NCBI GenBank assembly: GCA_016712625.1
Contig: JADJQQ010000006.1
Span: 153,828 to 217,827, forward strand
Origin: Candidatus Competibacteraceae bacterium
Lineage (GTDB): Bacteria > Pseudomonadota > Gammaproteobacteria > Competibacterales > Competibacteraceae
Direction of reading: 5' to 3'
Length of the DNA stretch: 64,000 bases
The notes under the pieces were generated by a model, which was given only the letters and a program-made list of their open reading frames with translations, ran no database searches and had not been told where the DNA came from. Below are positions 29,312 to 37,769 of this stretch, one piece after another (the stretch's first letter is position 1; every line of letters begins with the position of its first letter). The position numbers were made by a program, and so were the translations under genes.

Positions 29312-30508
29312 ATGAGCAAACAGGTTCAGGATGCTTACATCGTGGCCGCCGCGCGCGCGCCAGTCGGCAAGGTGCGCGGCGCGTTTCGCAACACTCGCCC
29401 GGACGATCTGCTAGCCCATGTGCTGCGCGGCGTGATCGACCAATGTCCAGGGCTGGACCCGAAGCAAATCGGCGATGTAATCGTCGGTTGCGCCATGCCG
29501 GAAGCCGAGCAGGGTATGAACGTGGCACGGATCGGTTTGCTGCTGGCCGGCTTGCCGGACAGCGTGCCCGGCATGACCATCAACCGCTTTTGCGCTTCCG
29601 GGCTTCAGGCGGTGGCGCAGGCCGCCGATCGCATTCGCTTGGGTGAGGCTGATGTCATGATCGCGGCGGGCGCCGAAACCATGACCCTGATTCCGATGGG
29701 CGGCAACAAGATCGCGCTCAATCCGGCGGTATTCGCCAAGGACGAAAACATCGGTATCGCTTACGGCATGGGCTTGACGGCGGAAAAGGTTGCGGAACAG
29801 TGGAAAGTCTCCCGCGCCGATCAAGATGCCTTTGCGGTGGAAAGCCATCGCCGCGCCGCCGCCGCCATCAATAATGGCGAATTCAAGCAGGAAATTCTGC
29901 CTTACACCGTCATTGACCGTGCGCCGGATAGCCAGACGATGCAAGTTCAAATCCGCGAGCGAGTGGTAAAGGACGACGAAGGCCCACGCGCTGATTCCAA
30001 CGTAGAGGCTTTGGCGAAACTCAAACCAGTATTCGCCGCGCGCGGCAGCGTCACCGCCGGCAACAGCTCGCAGATGAGCGACGGCGCGGGCGCGGTGGTG
30101 CTGATGAGCGAGCGGATGGTTTCTCAACTGAACCTGCAACCGCTGGCCCGCTTTGTGAGCTACGCCGTGGCTGGCGTGCCGCCGCATATCATGGGCATCG
30201 GTCCGATCGCGGCGATTCCTAAAGCCCTGGATTTGGCGGGCTTGCAGAAAAATGATCTCGATTGGATCGAATTGAACGAGGCATTTGCCGCGCAGAGTTT
30301 GGCGGTGATGCGCGAGTTAGATCTGGACCCGGTCAAAGTCAATCCGCTCGGCGGCGCGATCGCCCTCGGCCATCCGCTGGGCGCGACCGGCGCGATCCGA
30401 ACCGCCACGCTGGTGCATGGGCTACGCCGTCGAGGTGGGAAATACGGGATGGTCACGATGTGCATCGGCACTGGCATGGGCGCGGCGGGTTTGCTTGAAT
30501 CGTTGTAG
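29312..30508 (+). CDS. fadA: Acetyl-CoA C-acyltransferase (3-ketoacyl-CoA thiolase)
   Basis: Thiolytic cleavage enzyme of 398 aa. The nucleophilic cysteine is C94 in MTINRFCASGLQA. The catalytic His is in ALGHPLGATGA near 352-362 and the second Cys in MCIGTGMGAAGL near 383-394. GGGAG precedes the ATG. It lies downstream of the FadN-type gene in an operon, and a strong terminator follows. The length is standard. Confidence 0.94.
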   Translation: MSKQVQDAYIVAAARAPVGKVRGAFRNTRPDDLLAHVLRGVIDQCPGLDPKQIGDVIVGCAMPEAEQGMNVARIGLLLAGLPDSVPGMTINRFCASGLQAVAQAADRIRLGEADVMIAAGAETMTLIPMGGNKIALNPAVFAKDENIGIAYGMGLTAEKVAEQWKVSRADQDAFAVESHRRAAAAINNGEFKQEILPYTVIDRAPDSQTMQVQIRERVVKDDEGPRADSNVEALAKLKPVFAARGSVTAGNSSQMSDGAGAVVLMSERMVSQLNLQPLARFVSYAVAGVPPHIMGIGPIAAIPKALDLAGLQKNDLDWIELNEAFAAQSLAVMRELDLDPVKVNPLGGAIALGHPLGATGAIRTATLVHGLRRRGGKYGMVTMCIGTGMGAAGLLESL

Positions 30509-30544
30509 AGTCTCAGCGGAGTAATTTTTGCTTTGTCAAAACGA

Positions 30545-30571
30545 AAGCCCACCGACCATGCCGGTGGGCTT
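30545..30571. terminator. Rho-independent-like terminator after the thiolase
   Basis: Ten-base-pair hairpin AAGCCCACCG / CGGTGGGCTT with a seven-base loop, 36 bp after the thiolase stop. The A's and T's at its ends let it serve as a terminator in either direction. The rest of the 266-bp gap up to the peptidase gene shows no coding feature. Confidence 0.8.
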
Positions 30572-30774
30572 GAGTTCATCCGCGTCGGCGTAAGCTCCAA
30601 AAGAGTACGCGCCCGAACCAGTTTGAAGGATTTGAGTTTGCTCCTCGCGCGGTACTTATCCTGGCCGCCAACAGTTTTTTAACGCCACTTGCGCGTGAAG
30701 CAATATTGCTGCTGATGGCTCCATCCTTGGAGGTATATCATTGCGGATCGGGAACTTGCCGCCGAGGTGGCGCC

Positions 30775-32988
30775 CTAGTTTTTCAGAGCGGCTGCTCCTG
30801 TGATGGACCCCCATACCATGCCGGCTGACGGACTGGTGACAGCAGGGATAGCCGGATTGCCGCCTACCAGCTTGGTAAAAGTGGCGGTGACGTTTCTGGC
30901 CCCCGCCATTGTGACCCTGCAGGTGGAAGTTCCAGTGCAAGGACCGGTCCAGCCGGAAAAGCGCGAACCCGATGCCGGGGTTGCGGTGAGGGTCACAGCG
31001 GCGCTGACGGCATAGGTCTGATGGCAGTCAGCGCCGCAGTTGATGCCTGCTGGACTGCTGGTTACGGCCCCCGTTCCTGTCCCAGCCTTGGCGACAGTCA
31101 GCGCATAGGTGGCAGCGCTACGGTTGAAGGTCGCGGTGACGTTTCTGGCGGCGTTTATCGTGATTTTACAGGTCGCGGTGCCAGTGCAGGCGCCGCTCCA
31201 GCCGGTGAAAACCGACCCGGCGGCGGAGATTGGAGTGAGGAAGACAATTGTGTTGACAGCATAGGTCTGAGTGCAGTCGGCACCGCAATTGATGCCTGCT
31301 GGACTGCTGGTCACAGTGCCCGTTCCTGTCCCAGCCTTGGCGACAGTCAGCGAATAGGTAGTAGTGCTACGGTTGAAGGTCGCGGTGACGTTTTTGGTGG
31401 TGCTCATCGTAACTTTACAGGGCGCGGTGCCGGTGCAGGCACCGCTCCAGCCGGCGAAAACCGAACCAGCGGCGGAGATGGGGGTTAGGATGACGGTCGT
31501 GTTGGTGGCATAGGTCTGATTGCAGTCGGTGCCGCAATTGATGCCTGCTGGGTTGCTAGTAACCGTTCCAGTACCGGTACCGGCCTTCGCAACGGTCAAC
31601 GTGTAATAATTTGATGAACCGACGATTGAGATGCATGAGGGATAGGCGCTGGCGGTCTGTGACACATGGCTGCTAATAACGGTGCTCACGCGGCTGGCGG
31701 CAATGCCGTAGGGATGATTAAGCCCGAATTTTAGGGCAATGTTCGACAGTCCTCCACCGAGCAGGTGGCAATAGCTCATGATGGTGCCATTACCCGCGCC
31801 GGGTGTGCCGCCGGTCAATGAATTCAGTCCTGGTAAGTTGCCGTTGGTGCAGGCATCGACCGGATTGCTGTTATTGCCTATCCCCTCATAGTCGTGTGTG
31901 TGCGGTGAATTAAAGTTGTGACCGATTTCATGGGTGACGACAACCAGATCCCAAACGGGTTGGGGATTGTTAAGCTGGAAATCGCCGCTCAGATTGGCGC
32001 TGTAGCCGTAACCGTAACTCCCGTCGCACAAGACGCCAACGTAGGCGATGCCACCACCGAGGTGACGGGCGCTCAGAAAATGGGCAATGGCTCGCTTCAC
32101 ACCAGTCCTATGGGTGTTCCAGTAACTCTGAAAATTCGTTAAACCTTGATACGTCTCGGTGTGGTTCCATGGGTCGCTGGCCGGGCCGCCCGCCCACAGG
32201 CTCACGTAACTGACGGTGAGCTTGGTGCTGGCTTCTCGCTGGTAAATGGTGGAGGCGTATGCGAATAAGTTGCCGATGTACGATGTAGCGGCGCTGCTGT
32301 TGCCAAAGAGCGCGAAAAACTCACCGTCGGTTTCGATGGCGACCGGAACATTGTACAGTCGCCCCGCGGCCAGCGCCTGCGGGGCAATGGCTTCCTGAGG
32401 CGTGAGGCGGGGAGTGCGCAAAGCTTTAGGCAATTTATCGACACCGCATTGGAAGGGTTCCACGGTGTTGGATAGCCCGCTTTGCTTCAACTCGCGGCTG
32501 GTCAGGCCAACCCTTGGACCGCCCGCTTCCGCGCCGCCAGCTAGAATCCAGAACTTTTCCCCTTCTTGGACGATGCCGCGCATAACGCCATTGGCATCGG
32601 CGGAAAGAACCGCCAGAGAATCCGGCTTCCCGGCAATGCCGCCACGATAATAAGCATCTTTTGGGGGAGGCAGCGCCGTTTCGGCGCCGTCTTGATGAAC
32701 CACGATTCGGGCGTCGGGGGCGAACACCTCAAAGCGCTCCAACTCCAGACTAACCGGCGAACTAGCGCTATCGAGCACGACATCGTTCAGCTTCAAGGAT
32801 TGGCCAACCGCCACTTGATCCGATAGCGCTGAAGACAGCACGGTTTGCATGGTGGCGGTGTGGTCTTGGGCAAAGGCGCTTGGTATCTGAAAAGTGCCCA
32901 CCAAAATGCTTGACCATACTACGATTAATGCCATTATCGGGTGGAGAAAGTAGGTTCTGGGGTACAACACCGACGCTGTTATTTTCAT
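30775..32988 (-). CDS. Secreted zinc metallopeptidase (M12/reprolysin-like) with C-terminal repeats
   Basis: A 737 aa exported protease. A signal peptide (~1-40) ends at PSAFAQ. The zinc site HEIGHNFNSPH is at 353-363, with a following HDY, and the Met-turn is IMSYCH near 403-408; these are metzincin features of the adamalysin/reprolysin type. From residue 462 come three 83-residue repeats (~462-710), each beginning Y.LTVAKAGTGTG and ending NVTATF, and each with four cysteines. They resemble the divergent InlB B-type repeats of cell-surface proteins. A short tail ends the protein. The substrate is unknown. Surface attachment or secretion through the repeats is inferred. Upstream DNA is very AT-rich. 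Confidence 0.88.
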   Translation of the reverse strand: MKITASVLYPRTYFLHPIMALIVVWSSILVGTFQIPSAFAQDHTATMQTVLSSALSDQVAVGQSLKLNDVVLDSASSPVSLELERFEVFAPDARIVVHQDGAETALPPPKDAYYRGGIAGKPDSLAVLSADANGVMRGIVQEGEKFWILAGGAEAGGPRVGLTSRELKQSGLSNTVEPFQCGVDKLPKALRTPRLTPQEAIAPQALAAGRLYNVPVAIETDGEFFALFGNSSAATSYIGNLFAYASTIYQREASTKLTVSYVSLWAGGPASDPWNHTETYQGLTNFQSYWNTHRTGVKRAIAHFLSARHLGGGIAYVGVLCDGSYGYGYSANLSGDFQLNNPQPVWDLVVVTHEIGHNFNSPHTHDYEGIGNNSNPVDACTNGNLPGLNSLTGGTPGAGNGTIMSYCHLLGGGLSNIALKFGLNHPYGIAASRVSTVISSHVSQTASAYPSCISIVGSSNYYTLTVAKAGTGTGTVTSNPAGINCGTDCNQTYATNTTVILTPISAAGSVFAGWSGACTGTAPCKVTMSTTKNVTATFNRSTTTYSLTVAKAGTGTGTVTSSPAGINCGADCTQTYAVNTIVFLTPISAAGSVFTGWSGACTGTATCKITINAARNVTATFNRSAATYALTVAKAGTGTGAVTSSPAGINCGADCHQTYAVSAAVTLTATPASGSRFSGWTGPCTGTSTCRVTMAGARNVTATFTKLVGGNPAIPAVTSPSAGMVWGSITGAAALKN
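30868..31605 (-). repeat. Three tandem 249-bp repeats inside the metallopeptidase gene
   Basis: On the minus strand, three in-frame units begin at about 31605, 31356 and 31107. Units 1 and 2 are very similar at both DNA and protein level, and unit 3 is more diverged. Each encodes an 83-residue module with INCG.DC and C.GT..C cysteine pairs and a final NVTATF strand. The similarity suggests recent duplication of one module. Confidence 0.9.
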
Positions 32989-33080
32989 GGTTATTGATTA
33001 ATAAATTTGATAAAATAAATAGTTTATGTAAATTATAAATATCACATATAACTTATAAAATACAATCAATAGATTAAATG
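32989..33080. other. Very AT-rich divergent regulatory region
   Basis: About 90 bp made almost entirely of A and T lies just upstream of the metallopeptidase start, in a window that is otherwise GC-rich. It is probably the promoter region of the peptidase on the minus strand. Several TATAAT-like and TTGATA-like words occur, so no single promoter can be chosen. The remaining 130 bp up to the membrane protein gene shows no other feature. Confidence 0.5.
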
Positions 33081-33210
33081 AAAAGCATTGAAGCTTCAAC
33101 TACTCCTGAAATTTTGGCGTACGCTGAAGCTGTTCCGTACAACAAGTCGCCGAGCAGCTGTAGCGTGTGCTACCCATTTATCTGGAGCAACTGATGAGGA
33201 AGACCATACC

Positions 33211-33966
33211 ATGATTGCAATGCGTGCGGATGCCGGGCGCGGCTGGGGCTGGATCGTTGAGGGCTGGCGCTTGTTCGCCAAATCACCAGTAATTTGGGTA
33301 ATGATCATGTTGATATACATGAGCATTATTGTCACTCTGTCATTTTTCCCTTACGTCGGTCGGCTGGTAAACGCGTTGTTAATTCCGGTACTGGTCGGTG
33401 GAATGCTTTATGGAGCGGCTACCCAGGCTAATGGAGGGAAGTTGCAGGTGCTGCACTTATTTCGTGGCTTTCAAGATCAGGACCGGACAGGCCCATTGCT
33501 ATTGCTGGGCGCAATCGGAATTGGCGGTTATTTGCTGATGGGACTGGTGATATTGCTTTTCATGGGTGGCACACTGGCCACTGGAATGATGATGGACAGC
33601 ACCGGGATGGCTGTGACGCCTCAAACCTTGGTTAGCTTGCTGGCGGGAGCCGGTTTAGTGGCATTGCTGGTCGTCCTGATCCTCGTCTTTTTGGTGGCCG
33701 CCGCGTGGTTCTATGGCGTTCCGCTAGTGATGCTCGCTGGTCAAAATGCCTGGCCCGCCGTGCAGGATAGTCTTGTGGCCGGTTGGAGCAACATCTTGCC
33801 ACTACTGGTTTTCGGATTAATTTCCCTGATACTGATGCTCTTGGCTCTCATTCCGCTCGGTTTAGGATTTTTGATCTGGGGGCCAGTGATGATTTGCGCG
33901 ACATATGCCAGCTATCGAGAAGTTTTTGAACGGCCGGCGACGCCATCAATTAAGCTTTCTAAGTAG
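33211..33966 (+). CDS. Membrane protein of the BPSS1780 type
   Basis: Integral inner-membrane protein of 251 aa from the ATG at 33211, which has GAGGAAG upstream. The short region before it lacks a good start. It opens with an amphipathic segment (RGWGWIVEGWRLFAKSP), common in this family, followed by about five or six hydrophobic helices including GLVALLVVLILVFLVAAAWF. The C-terminus is short and polar. The family is widespread and of unknown function. There are no clear operon partners. Confidence 0.75.
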   Translation: MIAMRADAGRGWGWIVEGWRLFAKSPVIWVMIMLIYMSIIVTLSFFPYVGRLVNALLIPVLVGGMLYGAATQANGGKLQVLHLFRGFQDQDRTGPLLLLGAIGIGGYLLMGLVILLFMGGTLATGMMMDSTGMAVTPQTLVSLLAGAGLVALLVVLILVFLVAAAWFYGVPLVMLAGQNAWPAVQDSLVAGWSNILPLLVFGLISLILMLLALIPLGLGFLIWGPVMICATYASYREVFERPATPSIKLSK

Positions 33967-34019
33967 AGCCAATGGGTCGGCGTCAATAAACTTTATTGCT
34001 TACAGGCATTTTGAGAAGC

Positions 34020-34046
34020 GGGCAGCCTAATGGGTTTAGGCTACCC
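34020..34046. terminator. Hairpin between two convergent genes
   Basis: GGGCAGCCTAA / TTTAGGCTACCC pair with one mismatch around a four-base loop, 53 bp after the membrane protein gene. No T-run follows, so termination is possible but not certain. A second small inverted repeat, CAATAAA/TTTATTG, lies at about 33983-33997. Confidence 0.5.
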
Positions 34047-34112
34047 GACTTGAAAGCAGGGAAAAACCAGGCAAGATCAGATGAGGCTGTCTCCTTATCA
34101 TCCTCGTTGCCT

Positions 34113-34331
34113 CTATTCAACCCCAGATATCAAGGATTTGATCAGTCGAGTTCGCAATAGCTGGACTGCTTCAAACACTTCTTGGGCGGTTTCCACGTAT
34201 AGCGGCCCCGTCTCTTGAAACACGCTGCCTTGATTGCCGAGCAAGCTCACCGCTACCCGGATTTTTTGCACCATTTTGGTTTGTGGGATATCCCAAACTA
34301 GTGCTTTGTCGGCTGTAATCGTTAATGGCAT
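34113..34331 (-). CDS. Small conserved-looking hypothetical protein (72 aa)
   Basis: I do not recognise this protein. It is 72 aa and soluble, with no signal peptide or cysteine. The start is well supported: CAGGAG lies ten bases upstream of the ATG on the minus strand. The C-terminal half (ETAQEVFEAVQLLRTRLIKSLI) looks helical, and the first half looks like beta strands. It is followed on the right by a hairpin and then the PilZ gene on the same strand. A role cannot be stated. Confidence 0.6.
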   Translation of the reverse strand: MPLTITADKALVWDIPQTKMVQKIRVAVSLLGNQGSVFQETGPLYVETAQEVFEAVQLLRTRLIKSLISGVE

Positions 34332-34360
34332 AACAATATCTCCTGATTTGAGTCCATATC

Positions 34361-34385
34361 CGATCCAAACGCTGTGGTTGGATCG
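34361..34385. other. Perfect 8-bp inverted repeat upstream of the 72-aa gene
   Basis: CGATCCAA and TTGGATCG, separated by nine bases, lie between the PilZ gene and the 72-aa gene. It could be an operator or a transcript hairpin for either. No T-run follows it. Confidence 0.45.
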
Positions 34386-34506
34386 TCGGTTTGCTCGTGG
34401 CAGGAGAAATTAAGGCATTTTTGATGCCAATGGATTACTTAACTGGTCAATTCAGAGGCCAAGGGTGGTGAGGAGGTATTGTGGGGCGTAATGGAGCCTG
34501 CAAGCT

Positions 34507-34872
34507 TCAGCCGAACTTGAATTCCTCGATCAATAGTTGAAGTTGAAGCAGCGCATGGGTATCGATGCTGAGCACGCGAAAGCCTGTGTCATAAAAGTCG
34601 GGATTGATGTCTCGACCGGTCCAGAGGCTTTCCGCTTCCAATTCCAGGCGTTGGCGCGGTTTGTCCTCCTGCGGAACATCTACCCATAACTGAAAGGTTT
34701 TGTTGAGGGGAGGCGCTTTATCGCCGACCAGACGCATGCCTTCCTTGTTGATATCCACGATTTGCCCAATCAACTCGTTGGTGTCTCGATCATAAACTCG
34801 CAAGTACATCGTCAGATACCAACGTTTGATTCGGCGCTTTTCGATTCCTGAAGAATCATTGGAAAAACTCAT
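34507..34872 (-). CDS. PilZ domain protein
   Basis: A 121 aa cytoplasmic protein made almost entirely of one PilZ domain. The N-terminus holds the arginine-rich KRRIKRWYL segment, the RxxxR part of the c-di-GMP site. The second motif is seen as DINKEGMRLVGD near 40-51, where the usual D/NxSxxG is altered. c-di-GMP binding is therefore likely but not proven from sequence. It is a single-gene unit near the TrkH and PEBP genes. Confidence 0.78.
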   Translation of the reverse strand: MSFSNDSSGIEKRRIKRWYLTMYLRVYDRDTNELIGQIVDINKEGMRLVGDKAPPLNKTFQLWVDVPQEDKPRQRLELEAESLWTGRDINPDFYDTGFRVLSIDTHALLQLQLLIEEFKFG

Positions 34873-35001
34873 GGTGGCCTCTTGAAAAGTAGGGTGTTTT
34901 GGAAGAGTGATCGCGCCAGAGAGCCGAAGATCGGTTCAAAGTGGTTAACTGGGCTGCCAATCTAGGATGGGACCGTCGTCACTGTCGTCATTTAAGATGG
35001 T

Positions 35002-35631
35002 TCAAGCCGGCACGGCCGGGTTCAAGCTGTAGGTCACCGTGAGACTGGCCTGATCCAGGATATGCCCGGTGATCGCCGCCAGCACCTCCGGTCCGGTAAA
35101 TTCGCCTTTAATTGGGCAGCGTTCCGTATCCAGCGCATACAGTGTGAAAACGTAGTGGTGGACCAGGCTATCGTTCCAAGGCGGACAAGGACCATCATAA
35201 CCAAAATAATTGCCTGCCATCGTGGGATCGCCCGCAAACCACTCCCGATAATTATTGATACCTTGGCGAGTGCCGCGTGGGCCCGCCGGCCCCGATTTGC
35301 CGCCGGGAGTGATACCGTCGGAAAACTCTCCAGCGCTGATGTGACTTGGTTGCGGAGCGAGATCGACCAGAACCCAGTGATAAAAATCGACGCGAGGGAG
35401 ATCGGCCGGGACTTGGCGGCCTTCTTGATTCACGTCGTCCGCGCGGCTTGGAACGTCGGGATCTTGACAGATTAGCACCAGCGAACGAGTGTCCGGCGGC
35501 AGTGTGCCCCACTCAAACGACGGATTGCGGTTAGGGCCCAGTGCGACATGCTGCGCGGGATCAGCTATCCCAAAAGCATATTCAACGGGAATCGGTTGCT
35601 GATCGCGCAGGACGGGGCTGGTGAAATGCAT
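35002..35631 (-). CDS. YbhB/YbcL-type phosphatidylethanolamine-binding (Raf kinase inhibitor-like) protein
   Basis: A 209 aa protein of the PEBP/YbhB family. The family core is visible: CQDPDVPSRADD near 54-65, HWVLVDL near 84-90, and GYDGPCPPWNDSLVHHYVF near 148-166. It opens without a signal peptide, so it is probably cytoplasmic. Bacterial members of this family have no firmly assigned role. The ligand pocket residues (D-P-D, H, GxYxGPxPP) are present. Confidence 0.9.
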   Translation of the reverse strand: MHFTSPVLRDQQPIPVEYAFGIADPAQHVALGPNRNPSFEWGTLPPDTRSLVLICQDPDVPSRADDVNQEGRQVPADLPRVDFYHWVLVDLAPQPSHISAGEFSDGITPGGKSGPAGPRGTRQGINNYREWFAGDPTMAGNYFGYDGPCPPWNDSLVHHYVFTLYALDTERCPIKGEFTGPEVLAAITGHILDQASLTVTYSLNPAVPA

Positions 35632-36148
35632 GGGATTCTCCTTAAGAACAATCGCGCCATAGGGTGAGGAAGCGGATGCTAATGCTAATGCTAATCAGGT
35701 TCGTGTTCGAGAGCCGCAAGATCGTGCTGGATAGACGTGCCTAATCAATTTCACATGGGTTGGTTGTTACCAAAAAATTGCCGTACGTTAAGGTTTCCGA
35801 ACGGTCGGATTGATTTTAGTAACCATAATAATTCTTACATCATATTAGGTTCATTCGCGCTACTTTCAAGCGGATTTTCTCGTCACTCGTTGCATAGGGT
35901 GAGTGTTAAGGGGATCGCTCAAGAGGCTAGCTGCACTGGGCGGGCAAGCCGATAATCTAAAATTTTGGCCCGCGTTGGCTATTCTAAACGTTGATATAAG
36001 CTTTTATTCCATAAAATGCTTTAACTCCTTGGCTTAGAAATGGTTGATGCGGCGGTATGAATGATCCGCAAGATTAGGGATTCCATGCGGGCCCGCCCAG
36101 CACGCGCCAGCGACGGTATACGGTCAATGTCATGAATAAAGCTGAAAA
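35632..36148. other. Intergenic region, 517 bp, with a GCTAAT triplet repeat
   Basis: No convincing gene is found between the PEBP gene and trkH. A short tandem repeat of ATGCTA/GCTAAT units occurs at about 35678-35696. Several small open frames have no ribosome site and no recognisable protein. The left end probably holds the promoter of the minus-strand PEBP gene and the right end that of trkH. Confidence 0.5.
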
Positions 36149-37756
36149 GTGAAAAAAACCAATAGCGACGGCCAGACAGAAGCTGGCCAATTGCCACCCA
36201 GCGGATCGTCCAAGCTGGATACGGCGGCGGCTGCCAAGGTTCCAACAAACTGGATCGCGCCTCTTTCTAATAGCCGCAAGCAACGAACATCTGACCAGCG
36301 CTCGCCGTTTAAAACCTCGTTCTACATGGTTGGAATCCTGATGATGCTCTTCAGCGCGACCATGGTGCCGCCGATGGGCGTGGCCTGGTGGTATGACGGC
36401 TACCATGTGGTCATGCCCTTTGGGCAGACGCTGGTGGCAACCCTGGGGCTGGGCTTGCTGTGTTGGTTGCCAGTCTGTCAGATCAAGATCGACTTGCGCA
36501 ACCGGGACGGTTTCATCCTGGTGGTAGCGTTCTGGATGCTGGCGTCACTGCTGGGCGCCCTGCCATTCATGCTGTCCGAAGCGCCGCACATGCCGCTGGT
36601 GGACGCGGTGTTCGAGACGGTTTCCGGGTTGACGACGACCGGCGCCAGTGTACTGTCTGGTTTGGATCAGATGCCCAAGGCCATTTTGTATTATCGGGCG
36701 CAACTGCACTTCTTGGGCGGGATTGGCATCGTCGTGCTGGCGGTGGCGTTGATGCCGATGCTGGGTATCGGCGGCATGCAACTATACCGGGCTTCGACGC
36801 CGGGGCCGATGAAAGATGAAAAACTGACGCCACGGATTACCGAGACCGCCAAAAATCTGTGGTTCATCTATGTCGGACTAAACTTGGCATGCTTTCTAGC
36901 GTATTGGCTGGCTGGAATGGACCCTTTCGAAGCCGTTTGCTACAGCTTTACCACGATTGCGCTTGGGGGACTCGCCCCTCATGACGCCAGCATTGGTCAT
37001 TACCAAAATCCGGTGTTTGAGTGGATTACCATTTTTTTCATGCTGATGGCGATGGTCAGTTTCGCCTTGTATTTTCTGGCCTGGCGTTCGTGGAGCCTGA
37101 AAGCCATCGTCAGTGATGCTGAGTTTCGGTTTTGCATGAAAGTAGTGGCCGGCATTGTCGCCATCGCTACCATTCATCTGTATCTGGACGGCGCCTCAGG
37201 GTGGGATTCTTTGCACTTAGGGGTTTTTCAGGGAGTTTCAATCATTTCTGGTACCGGTTTGGTCACCGCTGGCTACCCCGTTCATGAGAGTTGGCCGTCG
37301 TTCGTGCCGCTGTTGCTGCTGCTGGGCAGTTTCTTTGGGGGCTGCGTCGGTTCGACCTGCGGCGGCATCAAAGCCATTCGGTTTTTGCTGCTATACAAGC
37401 AGAGCGTGCGGGAGATTCGATTGTTGATCCGGCCGACTGCCCGGATCGCCGTGAAGCTTGGCGGTCATCCGATTTCCAATGACGTGATGCAAGCGGTGTG
37501 GGGTTTTTTTTACCTGTACATTTTAAGTTACTGTGCTTTTTCCTTGGGCTTGGCGGCGGTGGGCGTGGACCTGGTGACGGCATTTGGCACGACGGCCGCT
37601 TGCTTGAATAACATGGGGGTTGGTTTGGGCGAAACAGCCGTCGGGTTTGGTCCGCTCAGCGATACCGCGACTTGGCTGATGTCGCTGGCCATGCTGATCG
37701 GCCGGTTAGAAGTGTTTCCTCTACTATTGTTGTTTATACCGGATTTCTGGAAATGA
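36149..37756 (+). CDS. trkH: TrkH-family potassium uptake protein (copy 1)
   Basis: Inner-membrane K+ translocating subunit, 535 aa, expected to work with a cytoplasmic TrkA-like gating protein that is not in the window. After a ~55-residue polar N-terminal extension come multiple membrane helices. The four pore loops are seen as VSGLTTTGASVLSG, TTIALGGLAPHDAS, GTGLVTAGY and LNNMGVGLGET. The region GSTCGGIKAIR, typical of TrkH, is also present. The start is GTG at 36149. An ATG at 36132 is excluded by a stop six codons later. A nearly identical gene follows in tandem 13 bp downstream. Confidence 0.9.
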   Translation: MKKTNSDGQTEAGQLPPSGSSKLDTAAAAKVPTNWIAPLSNSRKQRTSDQRSPFKTSFYMVGILMMLFSATMVPPMGVAWWYDGYHVVMPFGQTLVATLGLGLLCWLPVCQIKIDLRNRDGFILVVAFWMLASLLGALPFMLSEAPHMPLVDAVFETVSGLTTTGASVLSGLDQMPKAILYYRAQLHFLGGIGIVVLAVALMPMLGIGGMQLYRASTPGPMKDEKLTPRITETAKNLWFIYVGLNLACFLAYWLAGMDPFEAVCYSFTTIALGGLAPHDASIGHYQNPVFEWITIFFMLMAMVSFALYFLAWRSWSLKAIVSDAEFRFCMKVVAGIVAIATIHLYLDGASGWDSLHLGVFQGVSIISGTGLVTAGYPVHESWPSFVPLLLLLGSFFGGCVGSTCGGIKAIRFLLLYKQSVREIRLLIRPTARIAVKLGGHPISNDVMQAVWGFFYLYILSYCAFSLGLAAVGVDLVTAFGTTAACLNNMGVGLGETAVGFGPLSDTATWLMSLAMLIGRLEVFPLLLLFIPDFWK

Positions 37757-37769
37757 AAGTTGAATCAAA

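Noticed and set aside
30868..31605. CRISPR-like or non-coding tandem repeats
   Set aside because: The units are 249 bp, have no spacers and continue the reading frame of the metallopeptidase.
35737..35955. Possible 72-aa gene before trkH
   Set aside because: No ribosome site, no recognisable domain and unusual composition. It lies in a gap with no coding signal.
36132..36149. ATG at 36132 as start of the first trkH
   Set aside because: The frame ends at TGA after six codons; the GTG at 36149 leads into the protein.
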